Assembly: GCF_030055635.1 (NCBI RefSeq)
Contig: NZ_JASFYM010000012.1
Coordinates: 1-64,000 of the forward strand
Direction of reading: 5' to 3'
DNA: 64,000 nucleotides
Origin: Methanothrix sp.
GTDB taxonomy: Archaea > Halobacteriota > Methanosarcinia > Methanotrichales > Methanotrichaceae
Shown here: one piece after another, positions 43,968 to 51,954 of the stretch
Numbering within the stretch: position 1 is the first letter of the stretch
Layout of the letters: each line of letters opens with the position of its first letter
Notes under the pieces: model-generated
Databases searched by the model: none
Seen by the model: the letters and a program-made list of their open reading frames with translations, nothing else
What the model was told of the DNA's origin: nothing
Made by a program: the position numbers and the translations under genes

Positions 43968-46379
43968 TTATTTTTGCGCATCTGGTATATACCTTTTGAG
44001 CATCAGCGAGAGCGAGACGACCGTGACAGAGGAGAGCGCCATCGCGAGACCGGCCAGCTCCGGCCTGAACATTATACCGAATCCCGGATACAGAGCACCT
44101 GCTGCGACCGGTATCAGGGCTGTGTTGTAAGCAAACGCCCAGAATATGTTCTGCTTTATCCTGGACATCACCTTTCTGCTCAGCTGTATGCCTCTCACAA
44201 CATCCATGAGGTCATCTCTTATCAGAACGATCTCTCCGGCCTCTATGGCGACATCTGTCCCTGATCCGATCGCTATCCCCAGGTCAGCCTGTGCGAGGGC
44301 AGGCGCGTCGTTTATGCCGTCGCCGACAAATGCGACCGTCCTGCCTGCCTGCTGGAGCTTCCTGACCTCAGATGCCTTCTCCTGGGGGAGCACCTCTGCA
44401 TGAACCTCCCCGATACCGATCTGCTCTGCCACAGATCTCGCGGAGCGGATGTTGTCCCCTGTTATCATGACGACATCAAGCCCCATGCCCTTCAGCTTCT
44501 GCACCGCGGGTCTTGCTGAGTCCTTGATCGCGTCTGATATCGCGAAAGCTCCTGCTGCAGCGCCGGCGACGGAGACGAAGAGCACTGTCCGTCCCATCTC
44601 CTCAAGCGCTCGAGATCTCTCCAGCATACCATCAGGTATCCTGGTTCCGCGCTCCGAGATGAAGGATCTGTTTCCCACAGCAACCTCCACGCCGTCCACA
44701 ATACCGACAACACCCATGCCGGGAAATGCGTAGAAGTCCCGCACCTCTGGTATTTTGACACCTTTAGAGACAGCCATGCGCACGATCGCCTCGCCGAGGG
44801 GATGCTCGGATCTGCTCTCGACGCCTGCCGCCAGCCTGAGGATGCTCAGCTCATCGCCCACGGTCTCAGTGACCTCAGGTCTCCCGACTGTGAGCGTTCC
44901 TGTCTTATCGAATATCACCGTTGTGAGCCTGTCTGAGACCTCAAGCGCCTCACCGCTCTTGATGAGTATTCCCAGCTCCGCACCTCTCCCGATCCCGACG
45001 GTCACCGCGGTTGGTGTGGCAAGGCCGAGCGCGCATGGACATGCCACAACGAGGACAGAGATCATGGAGGAGGTTGCGAACATGAGGACCCTCTCCTCAG
45101 GCATATACGATCGACCCAGAAAATACCATGCCAGAAATGAGAGCATCGCGATCGAAAGAACCACGGGTATGAACACGCTCACGACTCTGTCTGCGAGCCT
45201 TTGAATCTCCGGCCTCGATCCCTGCGCTTTATCGACGAGATCGATTATCTGCGCCAGGAATGTCTCCCTTCCGACGCGCATGGCGCGCATCTTCAGAGCT
45301 GCGTTCTTGTTCAGCGTGCCTCCGGTCACCTGTGATCCTGGCTTTTTAAGAACAGGAACAGGCTCTCCGGATATCATCGACTCGTCAACGTACCCTTCTC
45401 CCTCAATTACCTCGCCATCAGCCGGTACCCTCTCACCGGGCCTTATCAGGATTACATCCCCCGGCTTTATCATCTCCGCGGGTATCTCCCTCTCACTGCC
45501 GCTGACTATCAGGGTCGCGGTCCTAGGCTGCAGCGCTGCAAGCTTCTTGATCGCATCTGATGTCCTCCATTTCGCCCGGGTCTCCAGGTACCTGCCCAGG
45601 TTGAGGAAGGACGCCAGCATCACAGCGGTCTCATAGAAGATGAAATCGTGGGAGAGCACGCCTAATGTGCTGAGGACGCTGGAAACGAACGCCACACCGG
45701 TGCCCATAGAGTACATGACGTCCATGTTCAGGTTTCTGTTCCTGAGCGCCCTGTGAGCCGCCCTGAATATACCGCTGCTCACGTACACGAAGGCAGGGGT
45801 CGCCACGCACATCATCACTATGCTCATGGTGTGCGTCATCGGCGCGAGGTACATGAGCAACATCAGCAGAGCGCTCGCCCCGAATCCGACGATTATCTTC
45901 CGCATCCTCTCCCGGAGATCCCTGGCCCTGATCTCCACCTCCAGGCTCTCGGACTCCTCGCCAACCACGCCAAGGTACTGGTATCCAGCATCCTCTACTG
46001 CTCTCCTTATATCCTCCAGGCTGACGACTTTGGGATTGTAGGTGACGTATGCCTTCTCTGTGCTCAGATTCACAGTGACATCGGAGACGCCATCGATCTC
46101 GCGGATCGCATCTGCGACCGTTGATTCGCATGTGGCGCAGACCATCCCTCCCACCTTCACGGTTGCTCTTTCATTGATCACATCATACCCTGCATCCCTG
46201 ATCGCACTCTCCAGCTCAGAGAGCTTAAGCCTGGATGGATCATACTCAACTTGAGCTGTCTCACTGCCCAGGTTCACGCTGGCGCTCTCGACGCCCTTAT
46301 CCCTCAGAGCGCTCTCTATCGTCGATGCGCATGTGGCGCATGTCATTCCGGAGATCCTGATCTCTGCCCTTTTCTTCAT
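43968..46379 (-). CDS. copA: copper-transporting P1B-type ATPase
   Basis: An 803-residue membrane pump exporting Cu+ with ATP. Two N-terminal heavy-metal domains have CxxC at 14/17 (GMTCATC) and 81/84 (GMVCATC). Eight hydrophobic helices follow. The TGE loop is SGEPVPV near 335; the ion-binding CPC is in VVACPCALGLATPTA near 447. The phosphorylated Asp is in FDKTGTLT near 490 and the hinge in VAFVGDGINDAPALAQAD near 690. The start overlaps the upstream SHOCT gene by 4 bases; the YHS gene follows. Together they form a copper-resistance unit, without an evident regulator in the run. Confidence 0.95.
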   Translation of the reverse strand: MKKRAEIRISGMTCATCASTIESALRDKGVESASVNLGSETAQVEYDPSRLKLSELESAIRDAGYDVINERATVKVGGMVCATCESTVADAIREIDGVSDVTVNLSTEKAYVTYNPKVVSLEDIRRAVEDAGYQYLGVVGEESESLEVEIRARDLRERMRKIIVGFGASALLMLLMYLAPMTHTMSIVMMCVATPAFVYVSSGIFRAAHRALRNRNLNMDVMYSMGTGVAFVSSVLSTLGVLSHDFIFYETAVMLASFLNLGRYLETRAKWRTSDAIKKLAALQPRTATLIVSGSEREIPAEMIKPGDVILIRPGERVPADGEVIEGEGYVDESMISGEPVPVLKKPGSQVTGGTLNKNAALKMRAMRVGRETFLAQIIDLVDKAQGSRPEIQRLADRVVSVFIPVVLSIAMLSFLAWYFLGRSYMPEERVLMFATSSMISVLVVACPCALGLATPTAVTVGIGRGAELGILIKSGEALEVSDRLTTVIFDKTGTLTVGRPEVTETVGDELSILRLAAGVESRSEHPLGEAIVRMAVSKGVKIPEVRDFYAFPGMGVVGIVDGVEVAVGNRSFISERGTRIPDGMLERSRALEEMGRTVLFVSVAGAAAGAFAISDAIKDSARPAVQKLKGMGLDVVMITGDNIRSARSVAEQIGIGEVHAEVLPQEKASEVRKLQQAGRTVAFVGDGINDAPALAQADLGIAIGSGTDVAIEAGEIVLIRDDLMDVVRGIQLSRKVMSRIKQNIFWAFAYNTALIPVAAGALYPGFGIMFRPELAGLAMALSSVTVVSLSLMLKRYIPDAQK

Positions 46380-46714
46380 CCTCTTCCCCGTCTGAGATCC
46401 TCTTTCATCCTGAGGTACTCATCCCTCGAGAGCTCTCCCCTCGCATACCTCTCATCCAGGATCGACTCCGCGCTTCTGCTTGGGATCTCATCTCTCTTAA
46501 GCAGGTACATGATGAGAAAGAGTATTCCGATCCACGGGAGCACGACGAGAAGCGCCCACAGCAGGCCGTTCATGTCCCTCGATTCTGCATCCCTGTAGAC
46601 CAGATACGCTATGACGAGGAACACCAGCCAGTAGCCGAGCATCCATATTAAGGGAAACACACCCCATGTGCCCCACCACATGGGCCCCCAGTCCATCATA
46701 TGATACGATATCAT
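46376..46714 (-). CDS. small membrane protein with SHOCT domain
   Basis: About 112 residues. A Trp/Met/His-rich N-terminus (MISYHMMDWGPMWWGTWG) is followed by two membrane helices (PLIWMLGYWLVFLVIAYLVY and LLWALLVVLPWIGILFLIMYLL in parts) and a C-terminal SHOCT motif (SILDERYARGELSRDEYLRMKEDL). The Met/His clusters could bind copper. It is the first gene of the copA unit and overlaps copA by 4 bases. SHOCT proteins are thought to mediate oligomer contacts. An in-frame start at 46699 is possible. Confidence 0.75.
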   Translation of the reverse strand: MISYHMMDWGPMWWGTWGVFPLIWMLGYWLVFLVIAYLVYRDAESRDMNGLLWALLVVLPWIGILFLIMYLLKRDEIPSRSAESILDERYARGELSRDEYLRMKEDLRRGRG

Positions 46715-46724
46715 GATGCCCCAC

Positions 46725-46752
46725 ACCGGAAACTGCGCCCTCCGGCGATGCA
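46725..46752 (+). repeat. degenerate dispersed repeat
   Basis: It shares GCGCCCTCCGGCGAT-like text with 35281-35313 and lies just upstream of a hairpin repeat. Confidence 0.3.
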
Positions 46753-46770
46753 AGAGCTGCAAAGCACAGC

Positions 46771-46809
46771 GAACTCCTGTCTGGCCTGAAGACCGGAGTC
46801 TGCGCCCCG
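46771..46809 (+). repeat. hairpin repeat near the FTR gene end
   Basis: A second copy of the 39-base repeat found at 40008-40046 (33 of 39 identical), with the same CTGAAGACCGGAG core. It ends 10 bases before the 3' end of the FTR gene. Confidence 0.5.
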
Positions 46810-46819
46810 GTACTCTCCA

Positions 46820-47308
46820 TCACATGAACCTCTCGAACCTCTCCCGGGAGGCCTTGCATATCGGGCAGACCTCCGGGGGCTCGTCTCTGGCGCAGAGATA
46901 CCCGCAGACCCTGCACCTCCATACAGGCTTTGAGAGCTTTGTGAGGTCGACGACCTGTTTCTCAGGAGATGGCCCTGGCTTGGATCCACGCCTCTCAGGC
47001 ACCGGCCTCAGCTCAGCCTCACCCCTTGCGACGCGCTCAGAGACGTAAAGAGCGCAGTAGCACGCACCGTACTCCGTGAGATCCTGATCCCTGTAGTCGC
47101 AGGGGCAGATTATGTCGAGATCCTGCTCCCTGACCCCTGAGGGGAGCCTGCAGGGGCATGCCATGTATCCGAAGCGCTCCTCATTCGTGAGTAGGCCGCG
47201 AACGATCCCCATGACGAACGATCTGTCAGGGTTGAGATGATACCCCGCAGATTCGGCATCCTCTTTGAGTCTCTGATACAGTTGCTCCACATCCTCATCG
47301 CTGACCAC
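46820..47308 (-). CDS. ferredoxin-thioredoxin reductase catalytic subunit fused to a rubredoxin-like domain
   Basis: 162 residues. Residues 1-95 are the FTR catalytic chain: Cys51, 53, 68, 70, 83 and 85 in ACPCRL, CPCDYRD and ACYCALYV hold a [4Fe-4S] cluster and the active disulfide. A linker (100-120) leads to a rubredoxin-type knuckle pair: [11 protein letters not shown] (132, 135) and EVCPICKAS (148, 151). FTR takes electrons from ferredoxin one at a time to reduce a thioredoxin-like protein; the rubredoxin part may be a built-in electron relay. The GTG start directly follows the glutaredoxin stop, so Grx is the likely partner. Confidence 0.88.
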   Translation of the reverse strand: MVSDEDVEQLYQRLKEDAESAGYHLNPDRSFVMGIVRGLLTNEERFGYMACPCRLPSGVREQDLDIICPCDYRDQDLTEYGACYCALYVSERVARGEAELRPVPERRGSKPGPSPEKQVVDLTKLSKPVWRCRVCGYLCARDEPPEVCPICKASRERFERFM

Positions 47309-47590
47309 TCACGATACCCCCAGAGCGCTCTTTATCTCCTTCTCCCTGTATCCGACGATCACCCTGCCGTTTGCAACGAGGGTCGGAAACGTGAGATCCG
47401 GATTGAATCTCCTGAGCTCATCGATCAGCTCCGCCCGCTCAGCGCCGCTCGTCAGATCCACATAAACGTAATCGTAGCCGACGCCCAGCTTGGAGAGAAG
47501 ATCCCTGGTCTTTTTGCACCACATGCATGTGCTCAGCGCATACAGAGTTACACCACCAGCATCACGCCCATCGACATGTACCTTTCCCAA
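47309..47590 (-). CDS. glutaredoxin-like protein (CxxC)
   Basis: A 93-residue thioredoxin-fold protein. The active site is CMWC (Cys22, Cys25) in LYALSTCMWCKKTRDLLSKL; the cis-Pro loop is TFPTLVANGRVIVGY. It resembles NrdH/glutaredoxin. The TTG start is convincing because GGAGGT lies 6 bases upstream. Together with the adjoining FTR gene it makes a ferredoxin-driven thiol reduction pair suited to an anaerobe with plenty of reduced ferredoxin and little NADPH (inference). Confidence 0.88.
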   Translation of the reverse strand: MGKVHVDGRDAGGVTLYALSTCMWCKKTRDLLSKLGVGYDYVYVDLTSGAERAELIDELRRFNPDLTFPTLVANGRVIVGYREKEIKSALGVS

Positions 47591-47993
47591 CCGTATACCT
47601 CCACCTGATCTGCATACGTGATTGCCCCGGCATGCACCCAGCCAGATTCCGCTGGTGGGTGTGCATCCTGGTAAATGTGCACATCTTGAGATTTACATCA
47701 ACTGTTGGACCTGCTGGCATATAAAAGCACTCCATGGGACTTCGCATCTTGGTAACTTCCCTGTATGGTTGCGGGCTTCCTGCACTTTGATTCATCTCGA
47801 TCGCTTCTTTCAGGCCGTGTGGTTAGCAGTGATGAGAGCTGAAAATGCCGTGGTGGTGCTGCTCGAATGAATGGCTTTTATAGTACATCCTATCAGATAC
47901 CCTGTGCAGCGAGGGATCAGCTGCAAAGAATGAAAACGGTGCAGGAGCATGCCTCTTTCGTCCAGAGTGGAGCTTCTGCGCCGGCGGGGTATC
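47591..47993. other. intergenic region with imperfect hairpin
   Basis: 403 bases between divergent genes. An imperfect hairpin (TGCACCCAGCCAG near 47633 with CTGGTGGGTGTGCA near 47651) is followed by a two-faced TATA-like CATATAAAAG (47719-47728). CTTTTATAGTAC near 47875 is probably the promoter of the decarboxylase gene. No gene is seen. Confidence 0.5.
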
Positions 47994-48788
47994 ATGAAGC
48001 ATTTTGTCTATGCAGTTGCAATAGCGCTCATCATGGGCATGCAGATCGTCTGCTCTTCCGGTTCTGATGATGTGCTCTTCCAGGTCTCCACGATATCCGC
48101 GCTCATGGATGGTGCTTTCGATGGAGCGATGTCGTTTGGAGAGCTGAGGGAACACGGGGACTTCGGACTCGGCACGTTCGATGCGCTCGATGGCGAGATG
48201 GTCGGGCTTGATGGTCATTTTTATAAGGTGATGGCTGATGGCTCTGTACATGAGGTCAACGATTCCATTCTCACACCATTCGCGGATGTCACATTCTTTG
48301 ATGTAGATGAGGAGATTGCGCTCAACAGCTCAAACCTGAGTGAGGTGGAGAGTTACCTGGATGAGCTGCGGCCGACGAGGAACATATTCTACGCGATCAG
48401 GATCGATGGGACGTTCAGCCATATAAGAACCAGAAGCGTGCCTGCTCAATCCAAACCATATCCGAATCTCACGGTTGCTGTCATGAATCAGAGCATCTTC
48501 GAGCTTTACAACCAGAGCGGCACAGTCGTCGGATTCTGGACACCCTCATACGCGAGCGGGCTGAACGTTCCAGGCTACCACCTTCACTTCATAAACGATG
48601 AGAGAACATCTGGCGGCCATCTGCTCGATTTCCAGTTGATGAATGGAAGCGCATGCATCGACTACACGGATAGCTTCATGATGATCCTGCCGGATAATGA
48701 GGGGTTCCAAACAGCAGATCTTGGGAGAGGGGATGCAGGAGAGCTGGAGGCTGTTGAGAGCGGCGGTGCTGTGTTGGATAAGTCATGA
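47994..48788 (+). CDS. budA: secreted alpha-acetolactate decarboxylase
   Basis: About 264 residues. A signal peptide (MKHFVYAVAIALIMGMQIVCSSG) precedes a complete decarboxylase. It opens VSTISALMDGAFDGAMSFGELREHGDFGLGTFDALDGE in parts, has the conserved Arg-rich IRIDGTFSHIRTRSVPAQSKPY, and the zinc site YHLHFINDERTSGGHLLDF, whose His-x-His and third His 11 residues on match the known ligands. It would turn acetolactate into acetoin outside the cell. An export signal and lack of acetoin genes are unusual for a methanogen. The last six codons and the stop lie inside a mobile element. Confidence 0.88.
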   Translation: MKHFVYAVAIALIMGMQIVCSSGSDDVLFQVSTISALMDGAFDGAMSFGELREHGDFGLGTFDALDGEMVGLDGHFYKVMADGSVHEVNDSILTPFADVTFFDVDEEIALNSSNLSEVESYLDELRPTRNIFYAIRIDGTFSHIRTRSVPAQSKPYPNLTVAVMNQSIFELYNQSGTVVGFWTPSYASGLNVPGYHLHFINDERTSGGHLLDFQLMNGSACIDYTDSFMMILPDNEGFQTADLGRGDAGELEAVESGGAVLDKS

Positions 48789-48882
48789 AAATACGCAAGC
48801 AGAGACGATTTCAGGAATGCATGGAGAATAAACCGGAATCGATATCTGTAGACGTCATCACGGGAGGTTATCCAACACAGCA
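48767..48882 (+). mobile_element. MITE-like element, copy 1
   Basis: 116 bases with terminal inverted repeats TGCTGTGTTGGATAA and its complement TTATCCAACACAGCA. It is nearly identical to copy 2 (53685-53802, opposite strand) and close to copy 3 (55143-55260). No target duplication is visible here. The element encodes the last residues and the TGA of the acetolactate decarboxylase. Confidence 0.85.
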
Positions 48883-49176
48883 ACGACGTGTGGATAAGCA
48901 AAAACGCAATAACTTAGGCGATTCGTAGCAATCGACCCCGCTCTTATGGCATCGGACAAGTATTAACAGATCCCGGGATATCGATTTCCTTGCCGACGTT
49001 GGTCAAAACAAACACATAAAAGGGAGCCGGCCCATCAAGATCAACTCAATGATGGTAGACCACCGGCCAGTGAGTGCCAGCGGAAACAGCTACCGTCCAT
49101 AGCAGTGGCCGGTGGCCAGACCGATCGCATACGTACTCCGGGAGCTTATAAACATGGGATGGTAAAGCTGGATCGA
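48883..49176. other. intergenic stretch containing a candidate RNA
   Basis: Between mobile element copy 1 and the 3' end of fttA. It holds a structured segment at about 49015-49125 (separate entry). The remaining bases show no gene. Confidence 0.5.
49015..49125 (-). ncRNA. candidate structured small RNA
   Basis: On the minus strand a TATA-like TTTATAAG (49145-49152) lies about 25 bases before TCTGGCCACCGG. The arms CCACCGGCCA (49060-49069) and TGGCCGGTGG (49106-49115) pair perfectly over 10 bases, enclosing a 36-base internal structure. A second stem (CCATCA 49032-49037, TGATGG 49050-49055) and a T-run (CCCTTTT near 49018-49024) follow. It may be an independent RNA or an fttA 3'-end structure. 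Confidence 0.4.
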
Positions 49177-51084
49177 TCACACCAGCCTTATCGTCTCCAG
49201 GTTCATAGGAGCCGATGTCGGTATCCTGTACTTCTTGTAGATCGAGCTCGCGAGATCCAGGCAGTTGCTCTCGTCGCCGTGGTTTGTGATGATCCTGCTG
49301 GGCTTCGGATACACCCTTCTCACATACTCCATGAGCTGGTTCCTGTCGGAGTGGCCTGAGAATCCATCCACGGTGATGACATCCATGTTCATCTTGACCG
49401 TCTGCGTCTTCCCCTCGACGGTGAGCGGTATCTCCTTCCAGCCCTTCTGGATTCTTCTCCCCAGTGTTCCCTCAGCCTGGTATCCGACTATCACGAGCGT
49501 GTTCTTCTCGTCCGGTCCGAGACCCTTGAGGTACTCCATTATCGGCCCGCCGTTGAGCATGCCGCTTGTGGCCAGGATGACCGCTGGCTCCCCGTTTATG
49601 ATCTCGTCCCTCTGCTTGGAGTTCTCGACCTGTACAAAGCACTCGGCGAGGAAGGGGTTTATTCCCTTGTGGAAGATCATGTCCCGAAGCTCGTTGTTCA
49701 GGTACTCGGGATAGCTTGTGTGTATCGCTGTGGCCTCGTAGATCATGCCGTCCAGGTAGACGGGAAACTCCTCGATCAGGCCCTTCCGTATGGCCTCCTC
49801 GAGAACCACCATCACCTCCTGGCTCCTGCCGACAGCGAACGCCGGTATCACCACCTTCCCGCCCCTGCCTATGGTCTCCCGCACGACCTTGAGCAGGTGG
49901 TTCTCAGCGTCCTTTCTCGAAGGCTGAATGCTGTTTGCTCCTCCATATGTCGCCTCTATCACCAGCGTCTCGAGCCTGGGGAAGCTGTTGACAGCAGGGT
50001 CGAAGAGCCGCGTCCTCTCGTACTTGAAATCGCCTGTGAATGCTACATTGTACAGGCCGTCGCCAATGTGAAAGTGCGCTATCGCGGATCCCAGGATGTG
50101 CCCTGCGTTGTGCATGGTGAGCTTTGTGTCAGGAGCTATATCGGTGACATCCCCGTAGTTCAGGGTTATCGTATGCTTCAGGGCCTCTCTTATCATCGAT
50201 GATTCATACGGGAGCCTCTTGCCCTCGCGCCCCGCCACCTCAATGTAGTCCAGCTGTAGAAGCACATACAGATCTCTTGTCGGTGGTGTGCAGTAAATTG
50301 GCCCCTCGTAACCGTACTTGTACAGCATCGGGACGAGCCCGGAGTGATCGAGGTGTGCATGTGTTAACACAACCGCATCTATCTGGCTCAGCGGGTACAC
50401 CTCAGGAACGTAGAGGTACGGCGTGGCGCTGTCATCCGAGCCCACATTTATTCCGCAGTCGATGATGATCTTCGACTCCGGCGTCGATAGAAGCATGCAG
50501 CTCCTTCCGACCTCCCTGCACCCGCCGAGAGTCGATATCCTGACCCACTGATCCTTCGACGCTATATCTCTGTGTATCTTCCTGCCGATGGATCTGAGTA
50601 TGCTCTTACGCTCGGTCTGAACGGATCTCAGGTAGTCCTTGATGTTTGCAATTGTCGATGACCTGACCGGCGGTGTCCTCACAACCTTTGGCGTCCAGCC
50701 TATCAGCTTGGTTATCTCCCTGAGTGTCGCACCATGCCTTCCGATGACAAGCCCGGGCTTTTCAGCCTCTATTATCACCTCACCGGTCTCTCCATCGAAG
50801 TAGTAGTTTGTGAGAGCTGCCTCCTTCGGCACGACCTCCTGTATCCGCTTTATGGCCTCCTCAGGATCCATCAGCACCTTCAGATCCGGCCTGACCACAA
50901 CCCTCTTCCGGAGATCCTTGGCCAGGGACCGTATGATCTCGCCGTCGTCAGCAAGCCGCCTCGGATCGTCCGTGTATATTACCAGCTCAGGGCCCTCGAA
51001 CTCCAGACCTGTGACGTTAATGTCTGCAGGCAACTTGCTCTGGATCCTGCGCCTGAGCTCTGATAGAACATCCTCAACCGACAA
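49177..51084 (-). CDS. fttA: beta-CASP ribonuclease / transcription termination factor FttA (aCPSF1)
   Basis: A 635-residue archaeal CPSF73 homologue that cuts nascent RNA and releases RNA polymerase. N-terminal KH pair: residues 1-70, and 75-145 with [18 protein letters not shown]. Then a metallo-beta-lactamase domain with [13 protein letters not shown] near 245, a beta-CASP insert, EATYGGANS near 385 and the late [15 protein letters not shown] and ITNHGDESN motifs. Start TTG. It follows psmB with a 21-base gap, so the two probably share a transcript. Confidence 0.95.
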   Translation of the reverse strand: MSVEDVLSELRRRIQSKLPADINVTGLEFEGPELVIYTDDPRRLADDGEIIRSLAKDLRKRVVVRPDLKVLMDPEEAIKRIQEVVPKEAALTNYYFDGETGEVIIEAEKPGLVIGRHGATLREITKLIGWTPKVVRTPPVRSSTIANIKDYLRSVQTERKSILRSIGRKIHRDIASKDQWVRISTLGGCREVGRSCMLLSTPESKIIIDCGINVGSDDSATPYLYVPEVYPLSQIDAVVLTHAHLDHSGLVPMLYKYGYEGPIYCTPPTRDLYVLLQLDYIEVAGREGKRLPYESSMIREALKHTITLNYGDVTDIAPDTKLTMHNAGHILGSAIAHFHIGDGLYNVAFTGDFKYERTRLFDPAVNSFPRLETLVIEATYGGANSIQPSRKDAENHLLKVVRETIGRGGKVVIPAFAVGRSQEVMVVLEEAIRKGLIEEFPVYLDGMIYEATAIHTSYPEYLNNELRDMIFHKGINPFLAECFVQVENSKQRDEIINGEPAVILATSGMLNGGPIMEYLKGLGPDEKNTLVIVGYQAEGTLGRRIQKGWKEIPLTVEGKTQTVKMNMDVITVDGFSGHSDRNQLMEYVRRVYPKPSRIITNHGDESNCLDLASSIYKKYRIPTSAPMNLETIRLV

Positions 51085-51105
51085 AAGAACACACCCAAAA
51101 ATAGA

Positions 51106-51729
51106 TCAGAGAGATCTCACGATCTCCTCCACCTCGGAGGTTGGAACTTCCTCATATCTGTCCTTTGTGATCCTCACGAGAGCTATACCATTGCCCGAGG
51201 CCGAGTCGCGCTTCATGGCAGTGTGGACCGCCCTGACACAGAGCACCGAGCCATCCTGCATGCTTAGACCGGGCTTGTAAAGAGACTCCAGAACGCCGTA
51301 TGCTATGGGCGAGCCTGAGCCTGTGGAGACAATATCGTGCTCCTCGATCTGCCCTCCAAGCGCATCGAGGGAGAATATCTTCGGCCCCATCTTGTCAACG
51401 CCACCGACCACGAGCTGCACCAGAAACGGGAAGTACCGGCGCGCGCTGAGGATGTTCGAGAGGAGAGATGTTATCGCTTTGATTGTGAGTGGCTCACCCC
51501 TCTGCATCCTGTATAACCTCGCCTCTGCCTGTATCATCCTCACAAGAGCCTGGGCATCGCCAACAACTCCTGCCGTGGTAAGCCCTACGAGGTCGTCGAT
51601 CTGGTAGATCTTCTTAGCTGTCCTGCTGGCTATAAAGCTGCCCATGGTGGCACGGCTCTCTGAGGCGAGAACCACACCCCCATCACAGACTATGCCAACC
51701 GTTGTTGTACCTTTGAACGCCTCGACCAT
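51106..51729 (-). CDS. psmB: proteasome beta subunit
   Basis: A 207-residue N-terminal nucleophile hydrolase forming the inner rings of the 20S proteasome. The short propeptide MVEAFKG is cut before Thr8 ([23 protein letters not shown] in parts), which becomes the nucleophile; the catalytic Lys lies in [21 protein letters not shown] is also conserved. GAGGT lies 6 bases before the ATG; the TATA element TTTATATATGG is near 51782-51792. A psmB-fttA pairing joins protein turnover to transcript termination. Confidence 0.95.
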   Translation of the reverse strand: MVEAFKGTTTVGIVCDGGVVLASESRATMGSFIASRTAKKIYQIDDLVGLTTAGVVGDAQALVRMIQAEARLYRMQRGEPLTIKAITSLLSNILSARRYFPFLVQLVVGGVDKMGPKIFSLDALGGQIEEHDIVSTGSGSPIAYGVLESLYKPGLSMQDGSVLCVRAVHTAMKRDSASGNGIALVRITKDRYEEVPTSEVEEIVRSL

Positions 51730-51883
51730 CTGGATACCTCGTACTAAAACTAGAAAACGACAGGCTCTCTTCTATGCCAGTCCATATATAAACTTTCTCA
51801 TCCCGAGCTGTGGACCGCTGCGTCGCGGGTCTGATGCCTGCTGGCACTCCACTCGAAGATAGGAGTCGAGAGCGCAATGTTTC

Positions 51884-51904
51884 ATAATTTTTAAGAAAAA
51901 TTAT
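51884..51904. promoter_or_regulatory. perfect palindrome upstream of amt
   Basis: ATAATTTTT and AAAAATTAT flank AAG, a perfect 9-base inverted repeat just upstream of the amt TATA element (CTTTTTATAAG, about 51911-51921). The position suits an activator or repressor of the nitrogen operon. No GGAA-N6-TTCC NrpR site is seen. Confidence 0.45.
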
Positions 51905-51954
51905 CAAATATCTTTTTATAAGAAACTTCTTATCTGGTTTTTCAGGTGATTCTG

